From Dipodascopsis uninucleata var. uninucleata (taxonomy: Eukaryota > Ascomycota > Lipomycetes > Lipomycetales > Lipomycetaceae): a stretch of 64,000 nt of DNA. Below are positions 22,241 to 33,531 of this stretch, one piece after another (the stretch's first letter is position 1; each line of letters opens with the position of its first letter). The stretch lies in contig JAJLTO010000014.1 of assembly GCA_030568195.1 (NCBI GenBank), positions 186,001-250,000 of the forward strand, given 5' to 3'. The notes under the pieces were generated by a model, which saw only the letters and a program-made list of their open reading frames with translations, did not search any database and was not told the origin of the DNA. Both the position numbers and the translations under genes were made by a program.

Positions 22241-24740
22241 ATTTGTTAAAACATGGTTTTAATGGGTTTTCTTTTTCATTGACAAAAAAAGTTGGGAGAG
22301 TAATCATTCATGTAATTATAACGGTATACAATATACATTTAACGTGTATATATATAGATATTGATATATCTATAGTGTCACATTCATATTAGTGCTCTTA
22401 AGATTTCTAGACCTACATATTTCAAGCGGCATACATTTCGTTTCGCTTTACGTATGCCAATTATATTTACCAAGTAATCGTTTCGTACAATACGGTATAT
22501 AATATCTCTGCTGAAAGATATTAAAAGCTATAAAATGCCTTTGAAATTAATATGATGATTTGAGTCCTACAATAGAGCAAGATTAGCAGTGAAATGCAGC
22601 CTTAATTTTTTCTCGTGGTAGTATAGAGCGTATCACGTGACTATACCTTAAGTATGTCGACATCTAGTTCTAGTGGCCGTGACAGCGGAGGTACAGTTGT
22701 ATTGCATAGCTCTGTTGTGTAACTGTTTATAACAATACGACAAACACTATAATAAATTCTCTTCTAAACGTCTTCGTATATGCGTGGCTATTCTGCCTAT
22801 ATTGTGGAGACATGACATTCTTGGTAATGTAATGTGCAACTTCTAATAGCCAGTGAGTGACAAGAAGAAACAAGGATGATTTCCAGCTCAAACTTGGCTC
22901 TAATTTGAGTCAACAAAAATGAGTTGATTGTATGCACCTGCATGCGAGATCTCGAACTCAAAGAACCTTGCTCTCTATGACTATATCTCGAAGGACTGCA
23001 AGATATAAACTACTGGATTAAGAATATTGGTCTTCGCTCATTCAAGAATAAGAAAACCAGTTATTGTCATCCTCTGTTTAATTTTAGCGCCTACTAAAAA
23101 AATGAAATATGAAATGCTATGAATCATAGCTCGCACGGTGCTAAAAAACCAGTAAGTACGTCTATTGTTCTCAATACGATGCTTCACCCACGTATTTCCT
23201 GTAGTTCAGTCAGATTAAAACTTCAGGCTGTTCTCCATTACCTATGGAGCCTAAGTACTGTTAAGTCAATGCAATAAAATTAGCATGCGCAGGAAATTGA
23301 ATAAATATGGAGCGATATCTTTACTGCTCTACTACTCACTGTTTTTACAAAGGTCGAGGAATATAACGCTAGTCAGCGACCATTAACTAATATATGTCGA
23401 TTAACTACGGATATTATGAGGCACTGCATCACGATTGCGTTAATTTGCAAATAGTGCTGCAGCTGATAGACATGCTCCTCACTTTTAATTTATTTTTTAT
23501 TTTACCTGTGATCGTGATCTCTGACTGTGAAAAAAGCCATAGCTGTAACGAAACGAGTTCAGGAATAGCGATGAGCTGGTCAGAATACCCTAACATTAGA
23601 TATGTAGATGCTCTACACTGAAAGAGAAATTTAGGTTATCGCTTAAGGATACCCCACTATTTAGTTCTCAGGTAGAGAAACTCTATTGGCTTCTTCACGA
23701 TGAGAGTTGGAATACGAAGAGGATATGTAGGATTAGGATATTTTTTCGATATTTTCAATACATAATATGGCCATCGTGTATATTATAGAATACAGTTTAT
23801 AAAATGGGGAATTATTGTGCCCAAAACGAGTTGCCAACAAAACAAAACTAGCATGTCTAGTATCTTAAAACAGGATCTCCAAATATCCATGGAAAGTATC
23901 AGCTCTGTTTATGGCTGAGCTGATAAACTAATCTGAGAGGGGTAGAATAAAAAAAGAGGATAGTCTATGTGGAAACTGCTACTAGAACATGAGTCAGTGG
24001 TTTCAGAGGAAGAACTAATCATTTACCAGCGCTCGTCGGCTGACATCAAGTTCTACTACAGCGCTGGCAACTAATATTACGCTACAGCTACCGACATCTG
24101 GCTCTAGAAACACACTAGTTTGGGTCATGTCAAAATAAGTGACTTCTAAAATATAGCTCAAAAGCTTCTGTAGTCCACAAGAGCAGGGCGGCTAGATTAA
24201 GAATTACTACATGGTTATGTTGCGAGACTATTTGTTCCCAAAATACCGGCTAAACTGCGGACAAAGTTTTTCACGCGCACTTCCAGAGATGTCATTTCCA
24301 TATCATCTTAGAGTCCATAGACTCTCGTAAGCACGATTCGGATCACCCTCAGAGCCAATTGTCTACTCAGTGCGTCTGAATATACTCACAGAAGGGAAGT
24401 CAGCATTAAAATGCAATTTGTAAGACTTTACAGATGTGCTATATATGCCATTAATAAGCATTCGGAGAAGTTGCGTGCAATAAGGAACTACGAGAAACGG
24501 CCTAAATGGTCTAAAATATTAAATATTATATCCTGCGAAGAGTGGATACAAACAAGACATTAGCAAACAGCCTACATCTGGTGCTAATAATCTTACCTAG
24601 AAGTATCGTCGAAGAGTCAGCTGAGAGGCCGATACACAGTCTGTCTCATCCGTAGGTCAAACAGACTGAGTGCCAAACACAGAATGCACTCATCTTGGTA
24701 TGATGTGGTACTAAAAGCAAAACGGAAATAGCTCATCAAC
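22241..24740. other. AT-rich gene-free stretch downstream of RPL32
   Basis: About 2.5 kb with no open frame resembling a gene. The first 150 nt hold TATATA-rich sequence fitting the RPL32 3' end. A TCACGTGA E-box lies at 22633-22640. The rest shows stops in all frames and no recognisable repeat, tRNA or transposon sequence. Confidence 0.55.
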
Positions 24741-25336
24741 AGCCCACTTTTTGGCGGCTAAACAGCCGAAAGGATATTCGCAACACCAGCGGTCTGATCT
24801 TCGGACAATGCTCGCAGAAGTGTTCTCCCATGAGGCGCCCGCCAAGGCCAATGTGTCCGGGTAACTACTTTAAAAATGTGTAGAATCGAACAGGGAGATA
24901 ATTGACTTTTAGTACGACTGGGTTTGAGGACACTAGTGGAATCGAAACACAAAAGAAAACAAAGCAAGAGCAGTTCGGATAGTGATTTACGCATATGTCT
25001 ATAGCGCTTTTGCTGACTGCCCAGACGATGTCCCTAGCGGCCTGCGGTGACCCTATCGTAGAAGGGTGTAGCTAGACGACAGCGCAGAGGTGTTGGGCTA
25101 AATTACGCTAATTGGGACATCGTGTAGTTCCCCTAGGGAGTTGCGAGGCGGGTCTATTAGCGCAAGCGGCAATAACACGTCACGGTATTGGCTGAGGCGG
25201 GCCTACTGTTTTAGGCGGGTTTACATACGTGCTCTGCGGACTACAGCTAACGTTAGTGCGAATACAGAACTGTAGTGCGAAGAACAGCAAAGAATAGCGA
25301 TTATAGACTGTCTGTGGAGTAAACTAGACACGAAGT

Positions 25337-25383
25337 GGGGGGGTGGAGAGGGGGGGTTAGGAGGGGAAATATGCATATGGGGG
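25337..25383 (+). other. Putative G-quadruplex tract
   Basis: Guanine runs of 7 (25337-25343), 7 (25350-25356), 4 (25363-25366) and 5 (25379-25383), with loops of 6, 6 and 12 nt. The seven-base runs could also supply two G-triplets each, giving shorter loops. Such density is exceptional in an AT-rich genome. The structure is predicted from the pattern only. Confidence 0.6.
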
Positions 25384-26768
25384 ACAGTTGGGTCCGGTCT
25401 CGTTATGTCAATAGAGCGCTGTTAGTCGACGGGATTGTTGCGAGCGAGAGTACGCTGACAGGCATTTGAAGCTGTTGCCGTCAAGAGCAGTGAAGCAAAT
25501 AGCCTGCAGTAAACGGAAAATTACCCTAGTGCGCAGGGTAACAAAGTCGGGGGAGGGCGGCTATCGGTTATATGCCCTATAGTGGAAGAATGGGGAGGGT
25601 CAGAGGTAGGGAAATAGCCGAATGGGGTAATGGTCACGTTTAGCATAGACCCCCACGTTGGATGCACTAACAGGATGTGGGTGCTCAGCAGAATGGTAAT
25701 GTTCCGCCGACTCTTATTATTGCCGTATTCATACATACCGGACAGGCCACGGCGCGAGTATGCATCGCACACTAAGTCACACTAAGTTTAGCACTATCCC
25801 ACCAGTGTGCGGATTATACTCCACCGGCAGCATTAGCCACGCGTAGACACCTTTTGTGGCCGCGGGGTAGGTCATCAGGTTACAGACGAGATATTTAGCC
25901 ATTTTGAATTAGCAGTTGGAATAGGAGTGTTTTCCGAGCAGCACTAGTTACAGTATCAGCGAACACTTTTAGGATTTTGATTTTTTTCCCTCCTTTCGCT
26001 CTCGCTTTAGGACCTATCCTGATCTTCTCTAGTCGTCTCTTGCTGATTGTGCCGTCTGTCGGCGCTTAGTGCGTAGATGGGCGGGTGCGGTAGACTGACA
26101 GAGCTGTAGCGTAGAAAGTGGTAGAGCGCGCTGGCAGCGCCAGAGCTTAATTGCTTCGGAACCCCAAGATCAGATAGGCCGCGAGCTTAAAATGCGACCG
26201 AAAATTTCGGACCAGCGTGTGCGCTAGTATTCACAGAAACCGCAGGCGCATGTATGTCCGACGGGCACGTCGCTGGTGCTTATTTCTTTTTCTCTCGGTT
26301 TCTGGTGCACTGCTGCAGTACTACTAGGCTGAGCAGCTGGCGCTCCTGCCGGTACTGTGAGCGCGTGGGGCTGTGGTATCGAGGCTACTGGGCCCTTTGA
26401 GTGCTCTGTCTGGGGTGCTCGTTGGCAAGCCGCGCACAAAGAAGGGGATGTGCGATCTGTGCGGAATCGGCTAGCAGGCAGAGCGAAACCGGTTGGAAGC
26501 GGGGCGTTCTGCTGGGTCTGCCTGGAGAAGAGGAAAATGGGCGGGGAATTCGTGACGAGCTCGTAGCGCAAAATTAGTGTACACGAAGTGCAGAAAGTAA
26601 CTAAGAGCTGCGTCGGCTAATGGCTGTCTGGCGAGAATTTGGCTTAGCTTTGTTCAGCGCTACGCAGTGGCCGTGATTTGAATGGCCGTTACCGACGATT
26701 GATATTAGCGGCTGTTGGGATAACTTGAGCTGGGCCGAGATATCGACGTTAATTCTGCGACCAGACGT

Positions 26769-26863
26769 GATGTTGTTGATATTGCTATTGATGGTGAGGA
26801 CTACAATGGTGTTGTTGTTGTTATTGTTTTAGTTGTTGGTTTAGTTGTTGATGATTTTAGTGC
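26769..26863 (+). repeat. Imperfect GTT/GAT trinucleotide repeat
   Basis: Repeated GTT and GAT/GGT units dominate this stretch, including four consecutive GTT units at about 26810-26822. It lies in the gene-free block upstream of the transcription factor. No coding role is seen. Confidence 0.7.
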
Positions 26864-29112
26864 TATTATTAATACCACGTATAATTTAATATTACAGATA
26901 TTAATCAGCCGGTAGCCCACCGCGCTTCAGACAGAGTAGCCCTATAAGCGGATTTATTCTGTGATTCGATTCAAGGTCCCGGGATTTCTATTACTCCTCC
27001 TTCCGTTCTTCCATTTCGCATTTCGCTAGCATCGGCACGGTGTAGGCGTTAGTCTAGCTAGTCTAACACTAGTTAGGCGTGCTCACGGTGTAAGTTCGCG
27101 TAAGACAGTGACATAGAGCGCGCATGCTGGTGCCTTTGTATTTTCGGTATGTTCTATTTCTCGTTTGGGAAAGGAAGAGCGTCACAGTCGTTTATTTACA
27201 TTTGTGCGCATTTCTTGTGGGGATGAAAGGACTGGGATGCGATGCCAGCCAGATACAGACCTGGGTATGTGCGAATAGGTAATGCGGAGTAGAGTGTGCG
27301 TAGTTTCAGGCGGCTAATTGTAATCTGCAATCCGCTCCGCTCTGCATCTAATATTTTCTTTACGTGTTTCCCCTCTTTTCGTGGCTGTCCCCGCAGGGCG
27401 CCAATCCCAATCCGCACAGACTCAAGGCAGTCGCTGCGCGGGAAGTGGCAACAGCCAGGCGAAACAGGAGATTTCCCCCCAGCCGATATCTGGGGAGAGC
27501 CCGCTTCGCAGACTACAGGAGCAAACGCAGCCAACGATCATCTGCGTTTCGCATCCTGTCGTGCGCAGCGCTGCTGGCCGCAGCGCGTGTGTGCGTGTCC
27601 AGGGCTCTTTGGCGCGCCGCTGCGCAGACAGCCTGTCCGGATATATACATACGCTGCTTTTTCGTTGTGAAAACGGCAATGAGATAGACGACGAGAAGAC
27701 GTGACTTTCTTATGGCAGAAATGGTTCTTGCGATCATGCACTATGTAAAGTTTAAACTAATTACATCAGAAATAAGATGAAAAAGTTTGGAAAAAAAACA
27801 ATGCCAATTAACGTAGAGAAAGTGAAAAAAGGATAAATTAGAGTTTTTGTTGTAATAAACTCTATATCTATGTTCATGCTAGCCATCGCTCCAAAGTATG
27901 GATTCACGCCCTAAAAATTGCTTTTTCGGTTTACCCTTTCTATTACTTCAATTTGCCTGTAGCTCTGAATATGGTGCTATATTCTGTATTTCCTCTCGCT
28001 CATTTCTTCTTCCTCCATTATTCTTTTTTTTCTACGCTCCATTCAGCCTTTCTTACTCGCAGCTTCGCAAGTGCAGCGGTTACCGTACTAGCATCGTCCT
28101 CACGAGAGCTACCAGATCTTCAACTGTCGTGCTCCAGGGCTCGTCACCGTTACTACAGTTTACGTTGTGCTGCCTGGTCTTACTCCGCAAATTCACTCCG
28201 CAGTCTATCCCGCAGCAGCGAATTGGCCACCACTCAGTTTTTCGCCATATTTTCGCTATAGTCTCTGAGATCTACGTTCTGCGCAGAAGTTTTTAGGCCG
28301 TCTTGCGCTTGTCCCCCGCATTGTGAATTTGTATTTGCTTCTGCTGTGATAGCCCTCTAGCAGTCTCTTGTACAAACTGCTATACGTTAGCGTACGTTCT
28401 GTGTCACCTATAGTGGGCGAGTTTTGCACTTCCTTCGACTTTAGAAGCTGTCGGCTTGTTCTTGCAGCTTCCCCGCGGATTCATATTCTGCTATCCCTAT
28501 ATCCAGCGTAATTACTCAGTTCATTGAAGTGAGTCCTCTTTATTTATCGAGTGATACTGTCTTTCTGTTGAGCTTGGCGAGTTCCATTGCTCTGATATAC
28601 TGAAGGCTGCGACAAGGAACGTTTGGAGTTCTTCGGAGAATCAGTTACTAACCGTATATACAGATTGCGAGTACTACATTAGCTAAGCAGTGCTTTCCTC
28701 TCCTGCTTTATCTATTTTGAATAAACAGGAACACACTCAGTAAAAGTTGTCGTTTTCTCTTGGAGTCTACGAGCAGACGCAAGAGCAACTTCGCTTGTGC
28801 TTATTATACCGCAGTGTGCTTCTGGCCGTTCCTGAGACGTATCTCACTATCTCTTACCATTAACATTCTGCGCAAGCCAGAGAACTTGGAAATGTCCTAG
28901 GTATTCTCCCAAGGGACAAGCGCTATATACTCTCTGAAATTTGCCAAATTATATGTCAAATCGTTGATATCCTATTAATGTATATATAGCACGATACCTA
29001 CCTAGCTCGTGTCATTTTCTAGTTTACAAAATCTAACAAAAAGCGGCCACAGCGGGGCATTTCAGTATCAAATTTTTATATTAGCGAATCTCATATAAGT
29101 ATAGTAGGCACG

Positions 29113-31996
29113 ATGCAAACAATGCAGGCTATGCAGTCAGTGCTCTCACTGACCAACAGGTCTACCAAGTCCTCAACCACGCCTACAGCTGTTTCTGGTC
29201 CTTCACCAGTAGCTATTTCTGGACGGACCTCGGTGTCTCCCGGTAGCCAGCAATCTTCTGCAAGCAGTCGTCCGCGCAGAGCCCCAACAGTTGATCCTGC
29301 TGCTGTTGCTGCTGCTGTTACTTCGTCATCCGGGCCATCTGTTGTCCCGGCTCCTCCACCTACAGGCGGAGTAGCTACGAACATTTCAAATTCACATCCG
29401 GTTGCTGACCGCAGATACAAGTGCTCTTTTTGTTCTCGAGCCTTTTCTAGGTCCGAACATAAAAATCGCCATGAGCGCTCCCGTATGTGTTTCTTTTTTT
29501 TTTTTGATATCTTATAGGAATAACGGTTTCTGGGGAGCGTTTCGTGTTAGGTTTTATACTAACTATTTTTTAGATACTAAGGAGAGACCTTTCAAATGTG
29601 ATCGATGTAAAAGTACGTTTGTTAGGCGAGACCTTCTCTTACGACATGTTCGCACGGTTCATGCCAAAGCAACAGCAGCAGCCGCTGCAGCAAAAAGTGC
29701 TGAAAATGCAGAGAATCAAACGACCAATGACACTAAGCAAGAAAATATGCATTCGCCCACTTCAATGAGCAGGTCGATGAATACACATGCACCACATCCA
29801 GGTCACACGAGCTTGAGTCCTGTTATGAACGGAGGTCCAATAATTCTACACGACAATGTGACAAGTCCTAATATGCCAGCTCCATCACTCACACATCTTT
29901 CCACAGGTTCTACTGGTGAGCACACCATGCCAACTTCTGGACTTGCATCGTCATCTTCACTTTCCCATTCCTCAAGTTCTGTGTCGGATAGTTCTAGCGG
30001 TCCGATCAACAAATTTAGCTCTCGCATTGCTACTAACTCCGATAGAAACAGTACTCCATATGAGAGCCATCCAAAGATGAATGACGACTCTATGACTGGC
30101 GTAACGCCACATAATGCACCGCCACCAAATTCACTTCCTACCCCACACCCACAACCGCCACCTTTACCACCCCCATCTCGGCTATTGACAAGTTCCAATC
30201 AGACTGTAACTTTGCCTTCTGTTCAGAATCTTACTATTCAGCCCTCAGGACCGCTTCCTTCTACAAGCTCACCACAGACATTGCAACAGCCATTATTGGG
30301 TGGTCCTTCACTTGAAGATTCTACTCGACGTCACTCAAATCCTGAGATAAGCGCAGCGATGCTGATGACTAGACTTGGGTCGGTGTCTTCATTCTATACT
30401 CCGAAGAATAACAGCAACTTTCCTTTCATCCGTGATCACGAAAATGAGTCTATTTCTTCTTCAGACTCTGATATCGAGGAGTCTACTCCGTCATTGCGCC
30501 GATTTATATCGGATACTCTATATTCCCTCGACCCGTCTGGTAGTATATTTGTTCAATCCCTACTCCCTTCGGACGCACTTGCCCATTCTTACATTCATGC
30601 TTACATCACCACGCATCATCCAAACCACCCATTTTTGCACTTGCCCTCTTTCTCACCAACATCCACACCACCACCTTTACTTCTTTCTATTCTCTCTCTC
30701 GGAGCGCATACATCCAATGACAAGGACTTGGCGTCACGTCTTCATGTCGCGTCAAAGACTATGGTCAATGCTCGGATTGACACGGACACTTTCTCTTCAC
30801 GCACAGTTCCTCTTTGGGTGGTTCAAACCGTGTTATTAAATACATCGTTTGCTGCATGGGCTGGTGATCCTCGAGGACTGGAGTTTGCCTGTTCGGTAAA
30901 GTCATTTTTGGGCAATCTTGCGAGTGGTCTTCGCTTTGAGCTTAATCATCCTCGCAAGACCACTAGAGAAGAATGGATCCACTATGAGGCAGCCAAACGA
31001 ACATACTTTGCAATTTTTAGTTTTTTTGGTCAATTGACTGCTGCGTTCAACTTTCCTCCTGGAATTACAAATAATGAGCACAGTATTCTTGAATTGCCGT
31101 GCTCTGATGAGGAATGGATGTCTCAAAGTCCTTCGCCTGTACCTGTTGTACAGTCTGCATCTTTCTGGGAAGCAATGGATGCGTTGCTTCATTCTCGCGA
31201 TATTCGTGTTTCGCCGTTTGCGTACCGCATTTTGGCTACCGGCTTATTTCTAGAGTGCTGGTCTTCTCGTTCATCTATAGTTTGCGATTTTCAGTCAAAC
31301 GTTGACCGTCTCAATTCTGGTGTGGAGACTTGGTTTCGATCATTTATGTCATATGGACCAAGCAATCGCGCAACCAGAGCTGGACCTCTCGCAATCTATC
31401 GCATTACGAAACTTCGCCTGTATAATATGGTTGCAGCACCTGGACAGCCTGACGAGTTCCAGCAACTACAGGATACTCTACGATATCATGATGTGGGAGA
31501 AGTCTTGCGGTCACTGCGCAGCTATGCTGTCAAAGTCTCTCTTGCAAACAATGCTATCGTGGCTGCAGAAGTTGCTTTCAATGTACTATTCCCATTTTCA
31601 GTTACCGATACTGATGAAGACGAGCACTGCATTGACTCAGTGATCACAAGCTGGGAAGCTGCGGTTACTTTGACTACTTGGACACGAAAAATTGAGAGGG
31701 AGATGGCCTTAGTAAACGGAGATAAAGGTGTTTACCGCTTCCAGCCACATCAGCGCGAGCTAGCTCTTTTGCAGAATATCCGTACAGTACTTGACCAGAT
31801 AATGTCAGGTGAAATCGGATCACAGGAAGGATGGGCAAACGAAGTAAAAGCTGCTGGAGGTGTTGATAGGCTTTCTGTATTTGTTGGTTGGTGGTGGGGA
31901 AGAAGACGGCGTGTGCGAGGACATCAAATGAGGATCCCGTCTGCTCGATCTTCTGATCCACTTATTGATATGAGCTCATCAAATGGGATGCAGTAA
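29113..31996 (+). CDS. C2H2 zinc-finger plus fungal-specific-domain transcription factor
   Basis: Exons 29113-29482 and 29574-31996 give 930 aa. The 91-nt intron (GTATGT; TACTAAC; TTTTTTAG) splits the His of finger 1, and splicing restores HERSHTKERPFKC. Finger 1 (about 101-124) is YKCSFCSRAFSRSEHKNRH; finger 2 (about 130-153) is FKCDRCKSTFVRRDLLLRH. They are joined by a canonical TKERPF linker. A long Ser/Pro/Asn-rich region follows, with a proline run near residue 310. The C-terminal half (about 440-900) resembles the Fungal_trans regulatory domain (HHPNHPFLHLPSF, LLLSILSLGA). Two N-terminal fingers plus this domain are typical of Adr1- or Klf1-type Ascomycota regulators of carbon use, stress or morphology. 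No target can be named. The unusually long upstream region suggests complex control. Confidence 0.88.
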
Positions 31997-33531
31997 TCTC
32001 TCACTCTGTCTGAAGGATGGGGATTTGGTAGCATTACGCGGGAGGTTATTGGTATATACTCTGAAGTTGTGCGGAGTGAATTGGTAGGATAAGAAATAAC
32101 TTATTTGACCTTGTTCTGGTAATTTCCGTCTAATGTAGAGATGCGAATTTCAAAAGTGTTATATATTATTCATATGGGTTTGTATTTTGTCTTCATTATA
32201 CTGTAAGAAGGCAAACAATTTTGGGACCCTATATCTGGAAAAATGGGATGTGTGCGTGTTGTATGGAACAGGGACTCTCGTGAAAGGATTGATTTATTTG
32301 TTATTAACTGTTTGCTCCTTGACGTATATACACTCTTGTCTTTGGTTTAAAGTCTGGTACTGATAGGTTCATTTTCTCTATATGTTATTAGTATTATGTT
32401 ATTGTTCATGCGCGTTTATGTCGTCAAGTTGTTTTCTTGATGGGATGGGTTATTCTTCCTTGTGTTATTAGTATGTTATACATCATATCTCTTTTGCTGT
32501 TACTAGGACTTTCTTTGTTATTGAATGTAAATTATCTAATTCGCACTTTGTCTACCATTCTATAGCTGTTTAATGCCATAAATTCCAGTGCTATACTATG
32601 TCTTTTGATATGCACAAGTCTAGTAGACTGTACATAGACTTCTACAGGCATCTAGGATATTCTAGTTTATTAATTCAAATGAAATAGTCGGCTACTGGGC
32701 AGGCTGATAACAAATATTCTAGTACAAGTAGTAATAATGACGGAGAAGCAAGGTTAACGGAATCATGTACCTCGGGAATACTCCGCGACGATATCTCCTA
32801 ACTGGATTTAGCTTTCACAAAAATGCGGGGTAAACCATCAAATGAACATAAACTTTCTTTATTTTTTGCTGACCAAACAAGATCTTAACTTTATATCTAA
32901 TGAATTTAACTTTCACGCCCACATATTCATGTTTAAAGTTTAACGCCTGCCACATCTACAGAGAAATCCATTACCCGAAAAAAATAGATTTCCTATCAAA
33001 CACTTGCGGCTGTAAACAAGAAATTAAAAAATAAGCCGAAATGAGCTATAGACTTTGCGAGATTATATGAAATTAATATCATGTGGTTTTTGAGGACTGT
33101 TATTGAAATTGAAGATACTGACAATTAAGTTGATTCTAGTAATGTATTGCGAGGCATGCTATTATATCATGTAGGTACAATTAAATCTTGAATATCTGCT
33201 GTCCGCAGACAAAGAGATATTGTGAAGTAAAATCGAAGACTAGAAAACAAAATCAAAAATTCAGAAATCAAAATTCGATAGTCAAAAATCAGATCGGAAA
33301 TCAAAATCAAAAAGTCAAAAAAGCATGGAGTTCAAAATTTAAATAATAGATTATGAATAGATAAACGAGCATAAATAAAAATTTATACCAGATTCAATTA
33401 GGGAGCCTCACAGGGAGCATCAAAAAATATCTCAGCATTTCAAATTCAGTGTCAGTTATAGCCGTATTGCTCAATTACTGTAGAATTTGTATTTCTACTC
33501 ATGTAATAGTACAATCTCGTTTTCAATAGAT
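31997..33531. other. Convergent spacer between the C2H2 regulator and BUD4
   Basis: 1.5 kb without a gene. The left third is T- and G-rich, probably the 3' UTR of the regulator. The right part is A/T-rich with a low-complexity TCAAAA-type tract at 33244-33331. I looked specifically for a PH-domain exon continuing BUD4 on the minus strand and found none. Confidence 0.6.
33244..33331 (+). repeat. Low-complexity TCAAAA-type repeat
   Basis: Loose repetition of AATCAAAA / GTCAAAAA / TCAGAAATCAAA units over about 90 nt, just beyond the 3' end of BUD4. It is a cryptic simple repeat with no coding capacity. Confidence 0.7.

Larger units (their letters stand above)
24741..29112. other. GC-richer gene-free block upstream of the C2H2 regulator
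   Basis: About 4.4 kb that is visibly richer in G+C and CpG than the rest of the window, with mixed composition resuming near 27.75 kb. Many short frames are open on both strands (26224-26571; 27296-27741, where about 130 nt are stop-free in all six frames). None resembles a protein family, and the openness follows from scarcity of A/T. It contains a G-quadruplex-type tract (25337-25383), an imperfect GTT repeat (26769-26863) and pyrimidine-rich sequence (27980-28060). It is probably regulatory or transcript leader for the gene at 29113. Confidence 0.5.

Noticed and set aside
22633-22640. Centromere element CDEI
   Set aside because: ATCACGTG fits, but no AT-rich CDEII plus CDEIII-like block follows, and the E-box also occurs in ordinary promoters.
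26224-26571. 115-codon minus frame in the GC-rich block
   Set aside because: No family resemblance, an overlapping plus frame, and openness expected from base composition.
27296-27741. Six overlapping open frames
   Set aside because: Open in all frames at once because the DNA lacks A/T-rich triplets; no evidence for any one protein.
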